From assembly GCA_964471755.1 (NCBI GenBank), contig CAYYJM010000069.1, positions 1 to 24,330 on the forward strand: a stretch of DNA of 24,330 nt. The letters run 5' to 3'. This stretch comes from CAYYJM01 sp964471755 (GTDB taxonomy: Bacteria > Planctomycetota > Planctomycetia > Gemmatales > Gemmataceae). Made by a program: the position numbers and the translations under genes. Each line of letters opens with the position of its first letter. The first letter of the stretch is position 1. This document shows, in pieces, positions 16,034-24,330 of this stretch. The notes under the pieces are model-generated. The model was not told the origin of the DNA. It did not search any database and worked only from the letters and a program-made list of their open reading frames with translations.

Positions 16034-18226
16034 TCAGGGCTGGCCCGGCTTCGGGCATGCGGGTCCGGCCGTGGGTAACTGGGTGGGATTGAAGATGATC
16101 CGGGCGGGGGAGCCGACCGGGCCCGGGGGGAAGTTCGCCGGCTGGGTCGGCGGCGTGTCGGAGTGACCACTCGCGCCGAAGATGTACTTCTCCTCACAAC
16201 GATGATACTGCATCATCTTCTTCAGGTCGGTACGGACGGCCGTACGGTAATCGACCGGGCGGTAGCTCTCCAGGCGGCCCCAGGCGTAGAACTCGATGTC
16301 GCTCGGCTCGAACACGTCCGAACCGGGCAGAGCGGGAACCTCGTGTTCGTCAATCGGATGGACCATCTGGGGCGTGACCAGGATGACCAGTTCACGCTCG
16401 TCGGATGCGGTCTGATCCAGGCCGGCCATGCGACCGATGATGGGCAGGTCGCCGATGAACGGTACGCGGGCCGATTCCGCCCGGCTGGTGTTCTGGATCA
16501 GGCCGGCGACGCCGAGCGTCTGGCCCTCGCGCAGCTCGACCACCGACTGGAAGTTGCGCGTCTGCAACCCGTTGATGTTCGAGCCGCCGATGTTGGTGCC
16601 GGAGTTGGCGTCGGTGGCGCTGACCTCGGCCCGGACCTGCAAGCGAATGCGGTCGCGGTCGGTGATGATCGGGGTGAACTGCACCTGGACGCCGAAGGGC
16701 ACGAACTGGACGCCCTGCAGACCGGCGGCCGTGAAGCCGGTGACGACCGGCACCGGGAAGCTGCCGCCCGCCTGGAACGAGGCCGTCTGGCCGTTCAGCG
16801 CGGTGAGCGTCGGCTCGGCCAGCAGCTTGGCGTAGCGCAGCCGACGCAGGGCCGAGATGGCGACGCCGATCTGGCCATTGTCGAAGTTGGTCTGGATGTT
16901 GCTGAGGCCGACCGTGTTGAAGCCGCCGCCGCCGAAGCCGCCGATGCCACCGAGGCCGCCGAGGCCGCCGAGGCTACGCCCGAGACCACCGAGACTGTTG
17001 AGTCGGAGGCCGCCTGTACTCGTGCCGAAGACGGTGATGCCATTGTTGTTCACCACGTTGAAATCCAGGCCGATGCTCCGGGCGGCGGAGCGATCGATCT
17101 CGGCGACGATCACCTTGAGCGACACCTGTTGTTCGCCAGCGACACGCAGTCGGTTGACGATGTTGCTCTGATTGCCGAACAGGAACTCGTTCAGGTTCGG
17201 GGCTCCGCCGGGCAACTCGCCCGGCTGGACGGTGAGGTTGACGTTCCCGACCGGTGGGATCTCACCGGACTTGCCGTTCCGGTTATTGGGGGCGTTGGCC
17301 TGGACGACCCGGAGAATCTGGGTCGCCTCGGCGACATCCTTGGCCTGGCCGGAAACGACGACCTTGTCGCCTACCAACGTCAGGCAAACGTGGGCATCGG
17401 GAAAGGCGTGGTTGATCTCCTTGGCCAGAGCGCGATAGGCCGCCTCCATGCGGGCCTTCTGTTCCGGGTCGGGAACGACGCGGAGCAGGTAGCTCAGAAC
17501 CCGTTCGGTATTCGGGTCAGCGGGGTCCTTGAACCACAGATTCAGGACGGTGGTGCCGACCTCCAGGCCGAGGACGGAGACCTGGCGTTCGCCGATGACT
17601 TCCAACTGGGCGACCTTCGGGTCACCGACCTGGGTCTTGGTCGGATTCTCCTTCAGCTTTAGCAATCGTGGCCGATGCTGGATCAGGTCCAGTGAGCTGC
17701 GCGGATCGATGACCTCCTCGACGAAGCGGTTGATAAACGCCAGGTCTTTCGGGCTGGGATTGGGCGTACGAGTTCTCGGTTCGTACGGCACCGCGTCCGG
17801 GTCCAGCAACGGCAGGCGGTACGCTCCGGGCGGGAACGGACTCGGCGCAGGCTGGGTGTTCGCCGGCGGCAGATACCCTGGCGGAACTGTCCCGGGCGCT
17901 CCCTGCGGCCCCCCCGGCAACGGCAGCCGATCCGGGACGATCGAAGGAACGACGGGCGGCCGTTCCGGCTGCTCCACGATCACGGCGGACTCCAGAGACG
18001 GAGGCAACAAGGAAGCCGGGGTGGGCTGAGATGCCTTTGATGCTGGTTTTGCGATCCGATTTCCCGGTTTCGGCGGGGGCAGGGTGGGGACTGGTGCCTG
18101 TCCCAGGGCCAGTGTATTGGCCACCAGCAGGCAGCTCAGGGTGAGCAGGGATGCCCGGCTCAGGCGGAGGGCAAACCTCTTGCTCCATCTCCCCGGCGAT
18201 CCGTAATCCGGAACTTCGCGGTTCAT
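16034..18226 (-). CDS. Outer-membrane secretin, CpaC/RcpA type (Tad-like)
   Basis: The 730-residue product forms the outer-membrane channel of a type II/IV-pilus-like machine. After a signal peptide (about 18-43) comes a Pro-rich segment (45-157). A CpaC-type N-terminal domain (about 183-252; VAQLEVIGERQVSVLGLEVGT region) and a BON-like domain (about 262-312; DAHVCLTLVGDKVVVSGQA) follow. The secretin core spans about 355-640 with EPTLTALNGQ (471-480) and VPFIGDLPIIG (588-598). A Gly-rich run GGLGGLGGIGGFGGGG lies inside the core (412-436), and the tail is Pro-rich. The BON plus CpaC-N order is typical of Tad secretins. The start at 18226 is chosen for the signal peptide and AGGTG 8 nt upstream; a longer frame from 18268 exists. 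It heads the minus-strand cluster and is divergent from the DUF4132 gene. Confidence 0.92.
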   Translation of the reverse strand: MNREVPDYGSPGRWSKRFALRLSRASLLTLSCLLVANTLALGQAPVPTLPPPKPGNRIAKPASKASQPTPASLLPPSLESAVIVEQPERPPVVPSIVPDRLPLPGGPQGAPGTVPPGYLPPANTQPAPSPFPPGAYRLPLLDPDAVPYEPRTRTPNPSPKDLAFINRFVEEVIDPRSSLDLIQHRPRLLKLKENPTKTQVGDPKVAQLEVIGERQVSVLGLEVGTTVLNLWFKDPADPNTERVLSYLLRVVPDPEQKARMEAAYRALAKEINHAFPDAHVCLTLVGDKVVVSGQAKDVAEATQILRVVQANAPNNRNGKSGEIPPVGNVNLTVQPGELPGGAPNLNEFLFGNQSNIVNRLRVAGEQQVSLKVIVAEIDRSAARSIGLDFNVVNNNGITVFGTSTGGLRLNSLGGLGRSLGGLGGLGGIGGFGGGGFNTVGLSNIQTNFDNGQIGVAISALRRLRYAKLLAEPTLTALNGQTASFQAGGSFPVPVVTGFTAAGLQGVQFVPFGVQVQFTPIITDRDRIRLQVRAEVSATDANSGTNIGGSNINGLQTRNFQSVVELREGQTLGVAGLIQNTSRAESARVPFIGDLPIIGRMAGLDQTASDERELVILVTPQMVHPIDEHEVPALPGSDVFEPSDIEFYAWGRLESYRPVDYRTAVRTDLKKMMQYHRCEEKYIFGASGHSDTPPTQPANFPPGPVGSPARIIFNPTQLPTAGPACPKPGQP

Positions 18227-18531
18227 GTCAGGCACCTGTGAGGAAACACCAGCACTCCGGGCCGGCAAGAAATCGTGGTTTCGATGTCCGGGCAGGCCGA
18301 CTCACCAGAGAGCGGATTCGAGTGAAGGTAGCCAATAGATCGTCTGGAGCGATGATTCCGCTTGAACGGAATGCTCACGGAAAAGGGGAAGGATGGTGGA
18401 GATGGCCTGGTCCGAGAATACCGACGGTGATTCTTACCGCCGGCCGTGTTTGCTTCGTATTACTACCTCTGGTCGTCACCATCTTCGCGACCGCTAATCC
18501 AGGGTGGTTCCTCATCTCCGGAGTTCCCGTC
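18227..18531. promoter_or_regulatory. Divergent intergenic region between secretin and DUF4132 genes
   Basis: This 305-bp stretch has fewer G/C-ending codons than the genes on either side, although the plus frame stays open through it. It contains an inverted repeat ATTCCG-N6-CGGAAT (18355-18372) that could be an operator, and the ribosome-binding site GGAG (18520-18523) of the DUF4132 gene. No convincing -35/-10 pair was found on either strand. It should hold the promoters of both divergent units. Confidence 0.5.
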
Positions 18532-21500
18532 GTGCTGAAACCGGATCAGGCTCAGGCCGAACTGGCCAGAATCCGCATCGAGAACTGGCTCGCCGACCGC
18601 CTCAAGGCCGTCGGCAAACTGCCATCGAACCTCGCCCGACCGGGCCGCTTCCTTCTCGGACGCGATCCCGTCACCGGCAAGGAAATCGACGACTGGCAGA
18701 AACGCAACGACTACGCGAGGAAGATCCCCGGCGAACTGGCCAAACTCAGGCCAGCCGAGCGGACGCGGCTCTTCGCCACGCTCTTCCCGCATCTCGGCGA
18801 ATACCTCGAAGCGACCTGGCAGCTCGCCGGCCGTCTGCCCTACTCGATCGGCCACGCCCGCAAGGCGTTCCGCGCTCCGGGCGAGGAGCAGCTCTTCACC
18901 CAGGTTCGCTGGGACCGGGTGTATCAGTTCATCCACCATGTCGCCGGCTACGATCCGACGCCGGCCTGGCTCGCCGCCTGGGCTCCGTACGTCAGCGGCG
19001 GCAGCGTCGCCGGCGTCATCGGCCTGATCCTGGCCGCGACCATCGACAAGGGCGGCCCCCAGGGCGAGGAGGTCTTCGAGACCCTCATCGGCAGCATCAA
19101 CCGGACGCATCCGATCGGCGCGATGGGCCAACACGTCATCCGGGGTCTGCTCGTCGCCGCGCGGCCCGAGGGCTGGGACGCCATCGAGAAACTGCTCCTG
19201 GCCGCCCAGCGTCAGGAGGGCCTGCGGCAGAGCATCCTCGAAACTATCGACGAGGCCCATCCCGACGCCTTCCGACGCATGCTCCGGATCGTCCTGGATC
19301 AGAACCTGCTGCGCTTCAGTGCCTCGCTGCGAGCGGCGATGGTCTGGTTCGGCCTGGAAGCCCGCGAGAACGACACCGTCACGCGCTACAAGAGGGCGTG
19401 CGAGCTGGCCCTGCTGTACCTCAACGACGAAGCCGCCTGCCAGCAGGCCCTCGCCAGTGAGGACGGCGACGCCCTCTACCTGGCCCTGTGGGCTCTCGGC
19501 TTCGACGACGTGACAAAGGCCGTGCCCGAGGCGGCGAAGCTGCTTCAGGAGAAGCGTGTCGAACGCCGCGACCTGGGCGTGCGCTTCCTGGCCGCGACAC
19601 AGATGCCGGACGCTCGCCAGGCCCTGCGTCCGGTCCTGGCCGACCCCGATCTGCGCGTGGCGATACGAGCCTTCTACGCCCTCAACGCCGGCGGCCAGGA
19701 CGAGAAGACCGGCGACCTCTTCGAGCCGCTGCAGAAGCTGCTCGAACGCCTGCCGGAGAAACCGACCCAGCTCAAGCCGATCGGCGACGACCTCGTCGGC
19801 ATCTTTGTCTATCCGCAGGCCGTGGCCGACGTTCTCCCGCAGTACCTCGGCTCGCGTCCGATCGACGTCGTGCTGCCTTACCTGCCGCGGATGGGCGACT
19901 ACCAGCGTGGCCACATGGCGCAGCGGCTGGCCGAGGCGAAGCCGCTCACGCCGGCCTTGCGTGAGGCACTCTTCCAGCTGATCGGCGACCGCGTCGGCTG
20001 GGTTCGTGGCCGTGTCCTGGAAGCGATCAAGAAACTGACCCTGGAGCCGGACGAGGCACTGCTCATCGAGGCGCTCCTGACCCGCAAGGCGGCCGACCTG
20101 CGCGAGCAGGCCCTGGGGCTTCTGGCGAAGCAAAAGACCGAGCCGGCCCTGGCCAGCGCCGATCGGCTGCTCGCGTCGAAGAACGCCAACCAGCGGCTGG
20201 CCGGGCTCGAACTGCTGCGTCATCTGGTGACCGAGAAGAAGTCGGTCGCCGCCTGCCGGGAAAGGGCCGGTGCCTGGCAGGAGAAGCAACGCAAGATCAG
20301 CGAATACGAGCAGGCCCATCTCGACGTCATCCTCGGCATCCATCGCGACGTGCCGACGCTGGCCAACGGCCTGGGCCTGTTCGATCCGGCGAAGCTGACG
20401 CCGGCGATCGCCCCGAAGAAGCGGGACGTCAAGCTGGTCACCCCGGCCGCCACGGGCATCATCACGGCCCTGGACGAGTGGGTGCAGGCCAACGCCGAGG
20501 AGATGATCGTCCTCGACGGTCAGCCGGTTCACGACGAATCCGGCAGCGTCAATCCGCGCCAGATGCCGCTCGGCGCGATCACTCACGAACTGCCGTCGCC
20601 GAACTGGTCGAAGCCGCGCGACGAGGACCTGGCGCGGATGCCGCTGCGCGACAAGGTGACAGCATGGTGGCAGAATCGACCGGCGAAACTGCGCGACACC
20701 GACGGCCTGGACCTGGTCCGTGCCCGCTGCGTGTTCGGCATGTGGGACAACCTGTTTCAGCCGCCGCAGGGCGATGACACCTCGTCGGCAGTGAAGGCGG
20801 CCCTGAAGAAGATCTTCGGCGGGCTGGAGAAGGGCGTCGCGATCAAGACACGCGGAGGCGCGGTGCGCGAACTGCTCGACTGGCTCACCCGCCAGGAGGA
20901 GCCGGCCGGTGTGACCGACTTCCTGCTCGACGCCGTCGAGACGTCCTTCTCCCTGGTGCCGGCCGAGACGCTGAACGCGGAGGTGCCTCCGAATACCTGG
21001 AACACCGACTGGCGCGACTGGGCCGCGTTCGAGTTCTGGCCCAACCAGGTTCGTCGCAACCGGGGCGAGCAGGGCGAGACGTGGACGGCCGAGCAGAAGG
21101 GCCGCTACTACCAGCTGTGCCGCTGGCTGGCCCAGCCGGTGCCGACGGCCCCGCTCCGCCGACTCGACTGGGACGACGCGATCCTAGGCTACGAACTCGG
21201 CCTGGCCAACCTGGACGACCTGACGGAGCAGCTGATCGGCCCGCGCCCCGAGCATGGTCGCTACTATCACCACACCGGCTTCCCGGCCCTGACTCAGGCC
21301 ACTGTCCGGCCCGAGCCGGAACTGTTCGCCCGCCGACCGGACCTGCGCGACCTCGTCGAGCAGGTCCGTCAGCGCATCCTCGAAGTCGAGTTGGCACGCG
21401 GCGATCTGCCGACGGCAGCCAGCGCCGCCGCACTGTCGCTGAATAGCGTCGTCGGTCTGGATCTGCTCACCCGGTTGCTCGCCGGCCTGGGCAAGCACGG

Positions 21501-23523
21501 CCTGCAACGCCAGCTCCACGGCACCGGTCGAGCCCAGGTCTTCTCGCTGCTGATCAGGAACTGCTACCCCGGTCCCGACGACACGCCGGAGGCGTTCTCG
21601 GCCCGGATCAAGGACCTCGTCAAGAAGAAGCAGATCGCCCCGGAGGTGCCGCTCCAGCTGGCCTTCTTCAACCCGCGCTGGGTGTACCACGTCGCCCATT
21701 CTCTCGGCGTGCCGACCCTGCCCGAGGGCGTCTGGTGGTTCTTCGGTCACATGGGACGCGAGCCGAATCTTCCGGAATCGCTGGAGGCAAGCATCCGCGC
21801 CGCCCGTGCCGACGCGAAGACGCCGGTCCATCCCTGGTCAGTGATGATCGAGGAACGCACGACCCTCTCCGACGAGGACCGCGCCGAGGGAGCGATCGAC
21901 ACCGCCTGGTTCCACCGCGCTCATGAGGCCGTCGGCGCGAAGCGCTGGAAGGCCCTGGCCGAGGCGAGCAAGTTCGGCGGTTACGGCAACGACTACCGCA
22001 ATCCGCAACGGCTCTCCGAGGTGCTGCTCGGCAAGGCCAGTCGGAGCGAGTTGCTCAAGGAGGTGCGTGATCGCAAGCTCAAGGGCTCCGTCCGCCTGCT
22101 CGGCCTGATGCCGCTGGCCAAGGGCGAGAAGCGTGACGCCGACCTGCACCAGCGCTGGAAGGCGATCAACGAGTATCGCAAATACGCCCGCAGTCTCAGC
22201 CCGATGTCGCGTGAGGACGCCATCCGCACGGGCGAGATCGGCCTGGCGAACCTGGCCCGCACGGCCGGCTACGCCGATCCGAATCGCCTTATCTGGGCCA
22301 TGGAGTGGAACGAAATCCAGGACCTCGCCGCCGGTCCCGTCGTCGCCTCTGCCGGTGACGTATCGGTGACACTAACGCTCGACGACCAGGCCAACCCGGT
22401 CACGACGATCCAGCGCGGTGACAAGATCCTCAAGGCGATCCCGCCGAAGGTTCGCAAGGATAAGAAGATCGCCGCCCTGGTCGATCGTCGGGCGGCGCTC
22501 AAGCAGCAGGCGTCGCGCATCCGCTGGGCTCTGGAGGCGATGTTGATTCGTGGCGACACGATTCGCGGCGAGGAACTGCCGGCGCTGATGAAGCATCCGC
22601 TGGTGGCGAAGAATCTGTCCCGACTCCTGCTCATCGGCGAGGGCATCGCGGGGTATCCCGTCGCCGAGGGCCAGGCCCTGGAGGATCACCAGGGCAAGTT
22701 GGAGCCGATCAAGAAGGATGAGGTGCTGCGGCTGGCTCATCCGCTGGACCTGCTCGACGGCGGTGACTGGCACGACTGGCAGGCCCACTGCTTCCGCATC
22801 GAGCGTGTCCAGCCCTTCAAGCAGGTCTTCCGCGAACTCTACCTCCTCACCGACGCCGAGCGTGCGGACAAAACCTTCTCGCGCCGCTATTCCGGTCAGC
22901 AGGTCAATCCGAATCAGGCGATGGCGCTGTTCGGCACGCGTGGCTGGCGAACGCGTGACGGTGTGACGAAGACCTTCTCCGAGCAGGATCTCGTCGCCGA
23001 GATGTCGTTCCAGTCTGGCTTCGGCACGCCGCTCGAAGTCGAGGGCCTGACGGTCGATCGTCTGCGTTTCCATCGTCGCGGCTCCTGGCAGTCCGTGCCG
23101 CTGGCGGAGGTGCCGCGTCGAATCTTCTCGGAGGTGATGCGTGATCTGGATCTCGTGGTGAGCGTCGCCCACGTTGGCGGCGTCGATCCCGAGGCCAGTG
23201 CCAGCACGATCGAGATGCGTGCGGCTCTGGCTCGCGAACTGCTCGATCTGCTGAATCTGAAGAACGTGAAGGTCAAGGAGCCGCACCTGCTGATCGATGG
23301 TCATCTGAGCAAGTATTCGCTGCACCTGGGCAGCGGCACGGTCCACAAGATGCCGGGCGGAGCCCTGTGCATCGTCGCGGTGCCGGCCCAGCATCGCGGC
23401 CGGATCTTCCTGCCGTTCGCGGACAACGATCCGCGCACGGCCGAGGTGATCGCCAAGCTGCTGATGCTGGCTCGGGACGACGAAATCCAGGACCCAGGTA
23501 TCCTCGATCAGTTGCGGGCGTGA
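18532..23523 (+). CDS. DUF5724/DUF4132 protein (MolR/YehI-like)
   Basis: This 1663-residue protein is predicted to be soluble. The N-terminal two thirds match DUF5724-type proteins: an opening MLKPDQAQAELARIRIENWL, HEAT-like helical repeats (about 340-640) and the LLIRNCYPGPDDTPEAF region near 1005-1021. A DUF4132 domain follows (about 1275-1450; GDVSVTLTLDD, LRLAHPLDLLD, RVQPFKQVFREL), then a conserved C-terminal domain (about 1530-1663; DLDLVVSVAHVGGVDPEAS). The biochemical role is unknown; the enterobacterial relative YehI lies beside a MoxR ATPase/vWA gene cluster. GTG 18532 is chosen because GGAG lies 8 nt upstream, codon use changes sharply there, and the upstream open frame (to 18151) has atypical codons and overlaps the secretin gene. 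An ATG at 18352 is the main alternative and would add a dubious hydrophobic segment. Confidence 0.88.
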   Translation: MLKPDQAQAELARIRIENWLADRLKAVGKLPSNLARPGRFLLGRDPVTGKEIDDWQKRNDYARKIPGELAKLRPAERTRLFATLFPHLGEYLEATWQLAGRLPYSIGHARKAFRAPGEEQLFTQVRWDRVYQFIHHVAGYDPTPAWLAAWAPYVSGGSVAGVIGLILAATIDKGGPQGEEVFETLIGSINRTHPIGAMGQHVIRGLLVAARPEGWDAIEKLLLAAQRQEGLRQSILETIDEAHPDAFRRMLRIVLDQNLLRFSASLRAAMVWFGLEARENDTVTRYKRACELALLYLNDEAACQQALASEDGDALYLALWALGFDDVTKAVPEAAKLLQEKRVERRDLGVRFLAATQMPDARQALRPVLADPDLRVAIRAFYALNAGGQDEKTGDLFEPLQKLLERLPEKPTQLKPIGDDLVGIFVYPQAVADVLPQYLGSRPIDVVLPYLPRMGDYQRGHMAQRLAEAKPLTPALREALFQLIGDRVGWVRGRVLEAIKKLTLEPDEALLIEALLTRKAADLREQALGLLAKQKTEPALASADRLLASKNANQRLAGLELLRHLVTEKKSVAACRERAGAWQEKQRKISEYEQAHLDVILGIHRDVPTLANGLGLFDPAKLTPAIAPKKRDVKLVTPAATGIITALDEWVQANAEEMIVLDGQPVHDESGSVNPRQMPLGAITHELPSPNWSKPRDEDLARMPLRDKVTAWWQNRPAKLRDTDGLDLVRARCVFGMWDNLFQPPQGDDTSSAVKAALKKIFGGLEKGVAIKTRGGAVRELLDWLTRQEEPAGVTDFLLDAVETSFSLVPAETLNAEVPPNTWNTDWRDWAAFEFWPNQVRRNRGEQGETWTAEQKGRYYQLCRWLAQPVPTAPLRRLDWDDAILGYELGLANLDDLTEQLIGPRPEHGRYYHHTGFPALTQATVRPEPELFARRPDLRDLVEQVRQRILEVELARGDLPTAASAAALSLNSVVGLDLLTRLLAGLGKHGLQRQLHGTGRAQVFSLLIRNCYPGPDDTPEAFSARIKDLVKKKQIAPEVPLQLAFFNPRWVYHVAHSLGVPTLPEGVWWFFGHMGREPNLPESLEASIRAARADAKTPVHPWSVMIEERTTLSDEDRAEGAIDTAWFHRAHEAVGAKRWKALAEASKFGGYGNDYRNPQRLSEVLLGKASRSELLKEVRDRKLKGSVRLLGLMPLAKGEKRDADLHQRWKAINEYRKYARSLSPMSREDAIRTGEIGLANLARTAGYADPNRLIWAMEWNEIQDLAAGPVVASAGDVSVTLTLDDQANPVTTIQRGDKILKAIPPKVRKDKKIAALVDRRAALKQQASRIRWALEAMLIRGDTIRGEELPALMKHPLVAKNLSRLLLIGEGIAGYPVAEGQALEDHQGKLEPIKKDEVLRLAHPLDLLDGGDWHDWQAHCFRIERVQPFKQVFRELYLLTDAERADKTFSRRYSGQQVNPNQAMALFGTRGWRTRDGVTKTFSEQDLVAEMSFQSGFGTPLEVEGLTVDRLRFHRRGSWQSVPLAEVPRRIFSEVMRDLDLVVSVAHVGGVDPEASASTIEMRAALARELLDLLNLKNVKVKEPHLLIDGHLSKYSLHLGSGTVHKMPGGALCIVAVPAQHRGRIFLPFADNDPRTAEVIAKLLMLARDDEIQDPGILDQLRA

Positions 23524-23525
23524 CC

Positions 23526-24330
23526 ATGAGCGATTTCGACCAGGCGGCCCGTTACGCAGTCCGACACCTCGACCCGGCCGGCTTCTTCCGGTGGCTGATG
23601 GGGGACGCGTTCGTCGCCGCCTGGTCGTTCGGCGACTGGCTCGACACCCAGGCGGTGCCGTTTCCCGGCGTGCCGGACCTGCGCTGCGACACGGTCGCCG
23701 CCTTCACTCGCCAGGCCCATGATGGGCCGCCGCTGGCGTTCGTCGTCGAGTTCATGTCGCGGACCCGACTCGTCACGCTGCGGCGAATCCTCAAGTACGC
23801 GCTGCAAGTCCAGGAAGACTGCCCGTATCAGCTCGCTCCACGGGTCGAGTACACGATCCTGGGAGCCGTCGTGAACCTGACGGGTGGCAAGCAGGCCGAC
23901 ACGCTGACGGAGCAGCCGCCCGACGCCGGGAAGCTGGGGTTGCGAGCCCGGTTCGCCGTGCGTACCCTGGCGCAGGAGTCGGCCCGCTCGCTGCTGGCAC
24001 AAATCAAGGCCGGCCAGCGGAGCCGAGCGCTACTCGTCTGGCTTCCGCTGATGAAGGGTGGCGACGATCCGAAACTCGCGGCCGGATGCCGGCTCGAGAT
24101 CGAGCAGGAAACGGACCGACAACGTGCCGGCGATCTGGTCGGCTTGTCGCTGGTGCTGGCCGAGTTGGCCGACCGACGACCGATCTGGCAGAAGGCCCTG
24201 GAGGGGATCAACGTGGAACGCTCACAGGTAGTTCTGGAGTGGGAACGGCGCGGCGAACTGCGCGGCGAACACCTCGGCGACCTCCGGGGCCGCCGGCAGA
24301 TCCTGCTCGAGGTTCTGAAGGCTCGCTGGG
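23526..24330 (+). CDS. PD-(D/E)XK (Rpn-like) family protein, partial at window edge
   Basis: The frame from ATG 23526 stays open to the window end (268 codons seen, no stop). The N-terminal part shows the pattern of planctomycete PD-(D/E)XK/Rpn-like proteins: PDLRCDTVAAF (Asp51 or Asp55), then LAFVVEFMSR (Glu75), then a helix RRILKYALQ and the strand YTILGAVVNLTGG. The usual E-x-Q or E-x-K is E-F-M here, so nuclease activity is doubtful. The charged tail ERRGELRGEHLGDLRGRRQ leading to LLEVLKARW is the C-terminal layout seen in Rpn/DUF4351-like proteins, so only a little is probably missing. The gene starts 2 nt after the DUF4132 stop, so the two are likely cotranscribed. Members of this family are often abundant and mobile in planctomycete genomes. 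Confidence 0.7.
   Translation, partial: MSDFDQAARYAVRHLDPAGFFRWLMGDAFVAAWSFGDWLDTQAVPFPGVPDLRCDTVAAFTRQAHDGPPLAFVVEFMSRTRLVTLRRILKYALQVQEDCPYQLAPRVEYTILGAVVNLTGGKQADTLTEQPPDAGKLGLRARFAVRTLAQESARSLLAQIKAGQRSRALLVWLPLMKGGDDPKLAAGCRLEIEQETDRQRAGDLVGLSLVLAELADRRPIWQKALEGINVERSQVVLEWERRGELRGEHLGDLRGRRQILLEVLKARW

Noticed and set aside
16163..17662. 499-residue plus-strand open frame opposite the secretin
   Set aside because: The minus strand has unmistakable secretin motifs, and the plus-strand reading is low-complexity Asp/Ala/Glu/Val-rich shadow sequence.
18463..20586. 707-residue minus-strand open frame opposite the DUF4132 gene
   Set aside because: It is a shadow of a well-supported coding region, has no recognisable domain, and mirrors the codon bias of the plus strand.

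Overview
This is a GC-rich chromosomal window that looks like it comes from a planctomycete, most likely a Gemmataceae-type genome. The assignment is inferred from gene families: a very large Ser/Thr kinase fused to WD40 propellers and a LamG-like domain, a DUF4838 secreted protein, a DUF5724/DUF4132 giant protein, a PD-(D/E)XK (Rpn-like) family protein, and a secretin with long Pro- and Gly-rich segments. No rRNA, tRNA, CRISPR array, insertion sequence or phage gene was seen. Because the GC content is high, long open frames lie opposite nearly every real gene; these were treated as shadows.

Layout. Positions 1-210 form one imperfect palindrome with exactly symmetric arms (repeat or structured RNA), followed by a plausible sigma-70-type promoter. 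A two-gene operon (+) follows: a Ski2-like DEAD/DEAH helicase and a cardiolipin synthase, overlapping by 4 nt. Next is an exported alpha/beta hydrolase with a C-terminal Fn3-like domain (+). It converges on a 1429-residue membrane kinase with WD40 and LamG-like domains (-). Divergent from the kinase is a secreted DUF4838 protein (+). That gene converges on a four-gene minus-strand cluster (18226 down to 12748): a CpaC/RcpA-type secretin, a CpaD/RcpB-like lipoprotein with a Gly/Tyr-rich tail, a TadD-like TPR lipoprotein, and a single-pass membrane protein of unknown family. Divergent from the secretin, across about 305 bp, is a DUF5724/DUF4132 protein (+). It is followed after 2 nt by a PD-(D/E)XK-family protein cut by the window edge.

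How the genes may work together. The minus-strand cluster resembles the outer-membrane half of a Tad/Flp pilus or related secretion machine (secretin, pilotin-like lipoprotein, TPR lipoprotein), with no ATPase, inner-membrane platform or pilin in view. A hairpin with a short T-run after the second gene, and a structured leader before the fourth, suggest graded expression along the cluster. The DUF4132/nuclease-fold pair is the other candidate for a little-described functional unit. The remaining genes look like independent functions: RNA or DNA unwinding, phospholipid synthesis, envelope hydrolysis and signalling.
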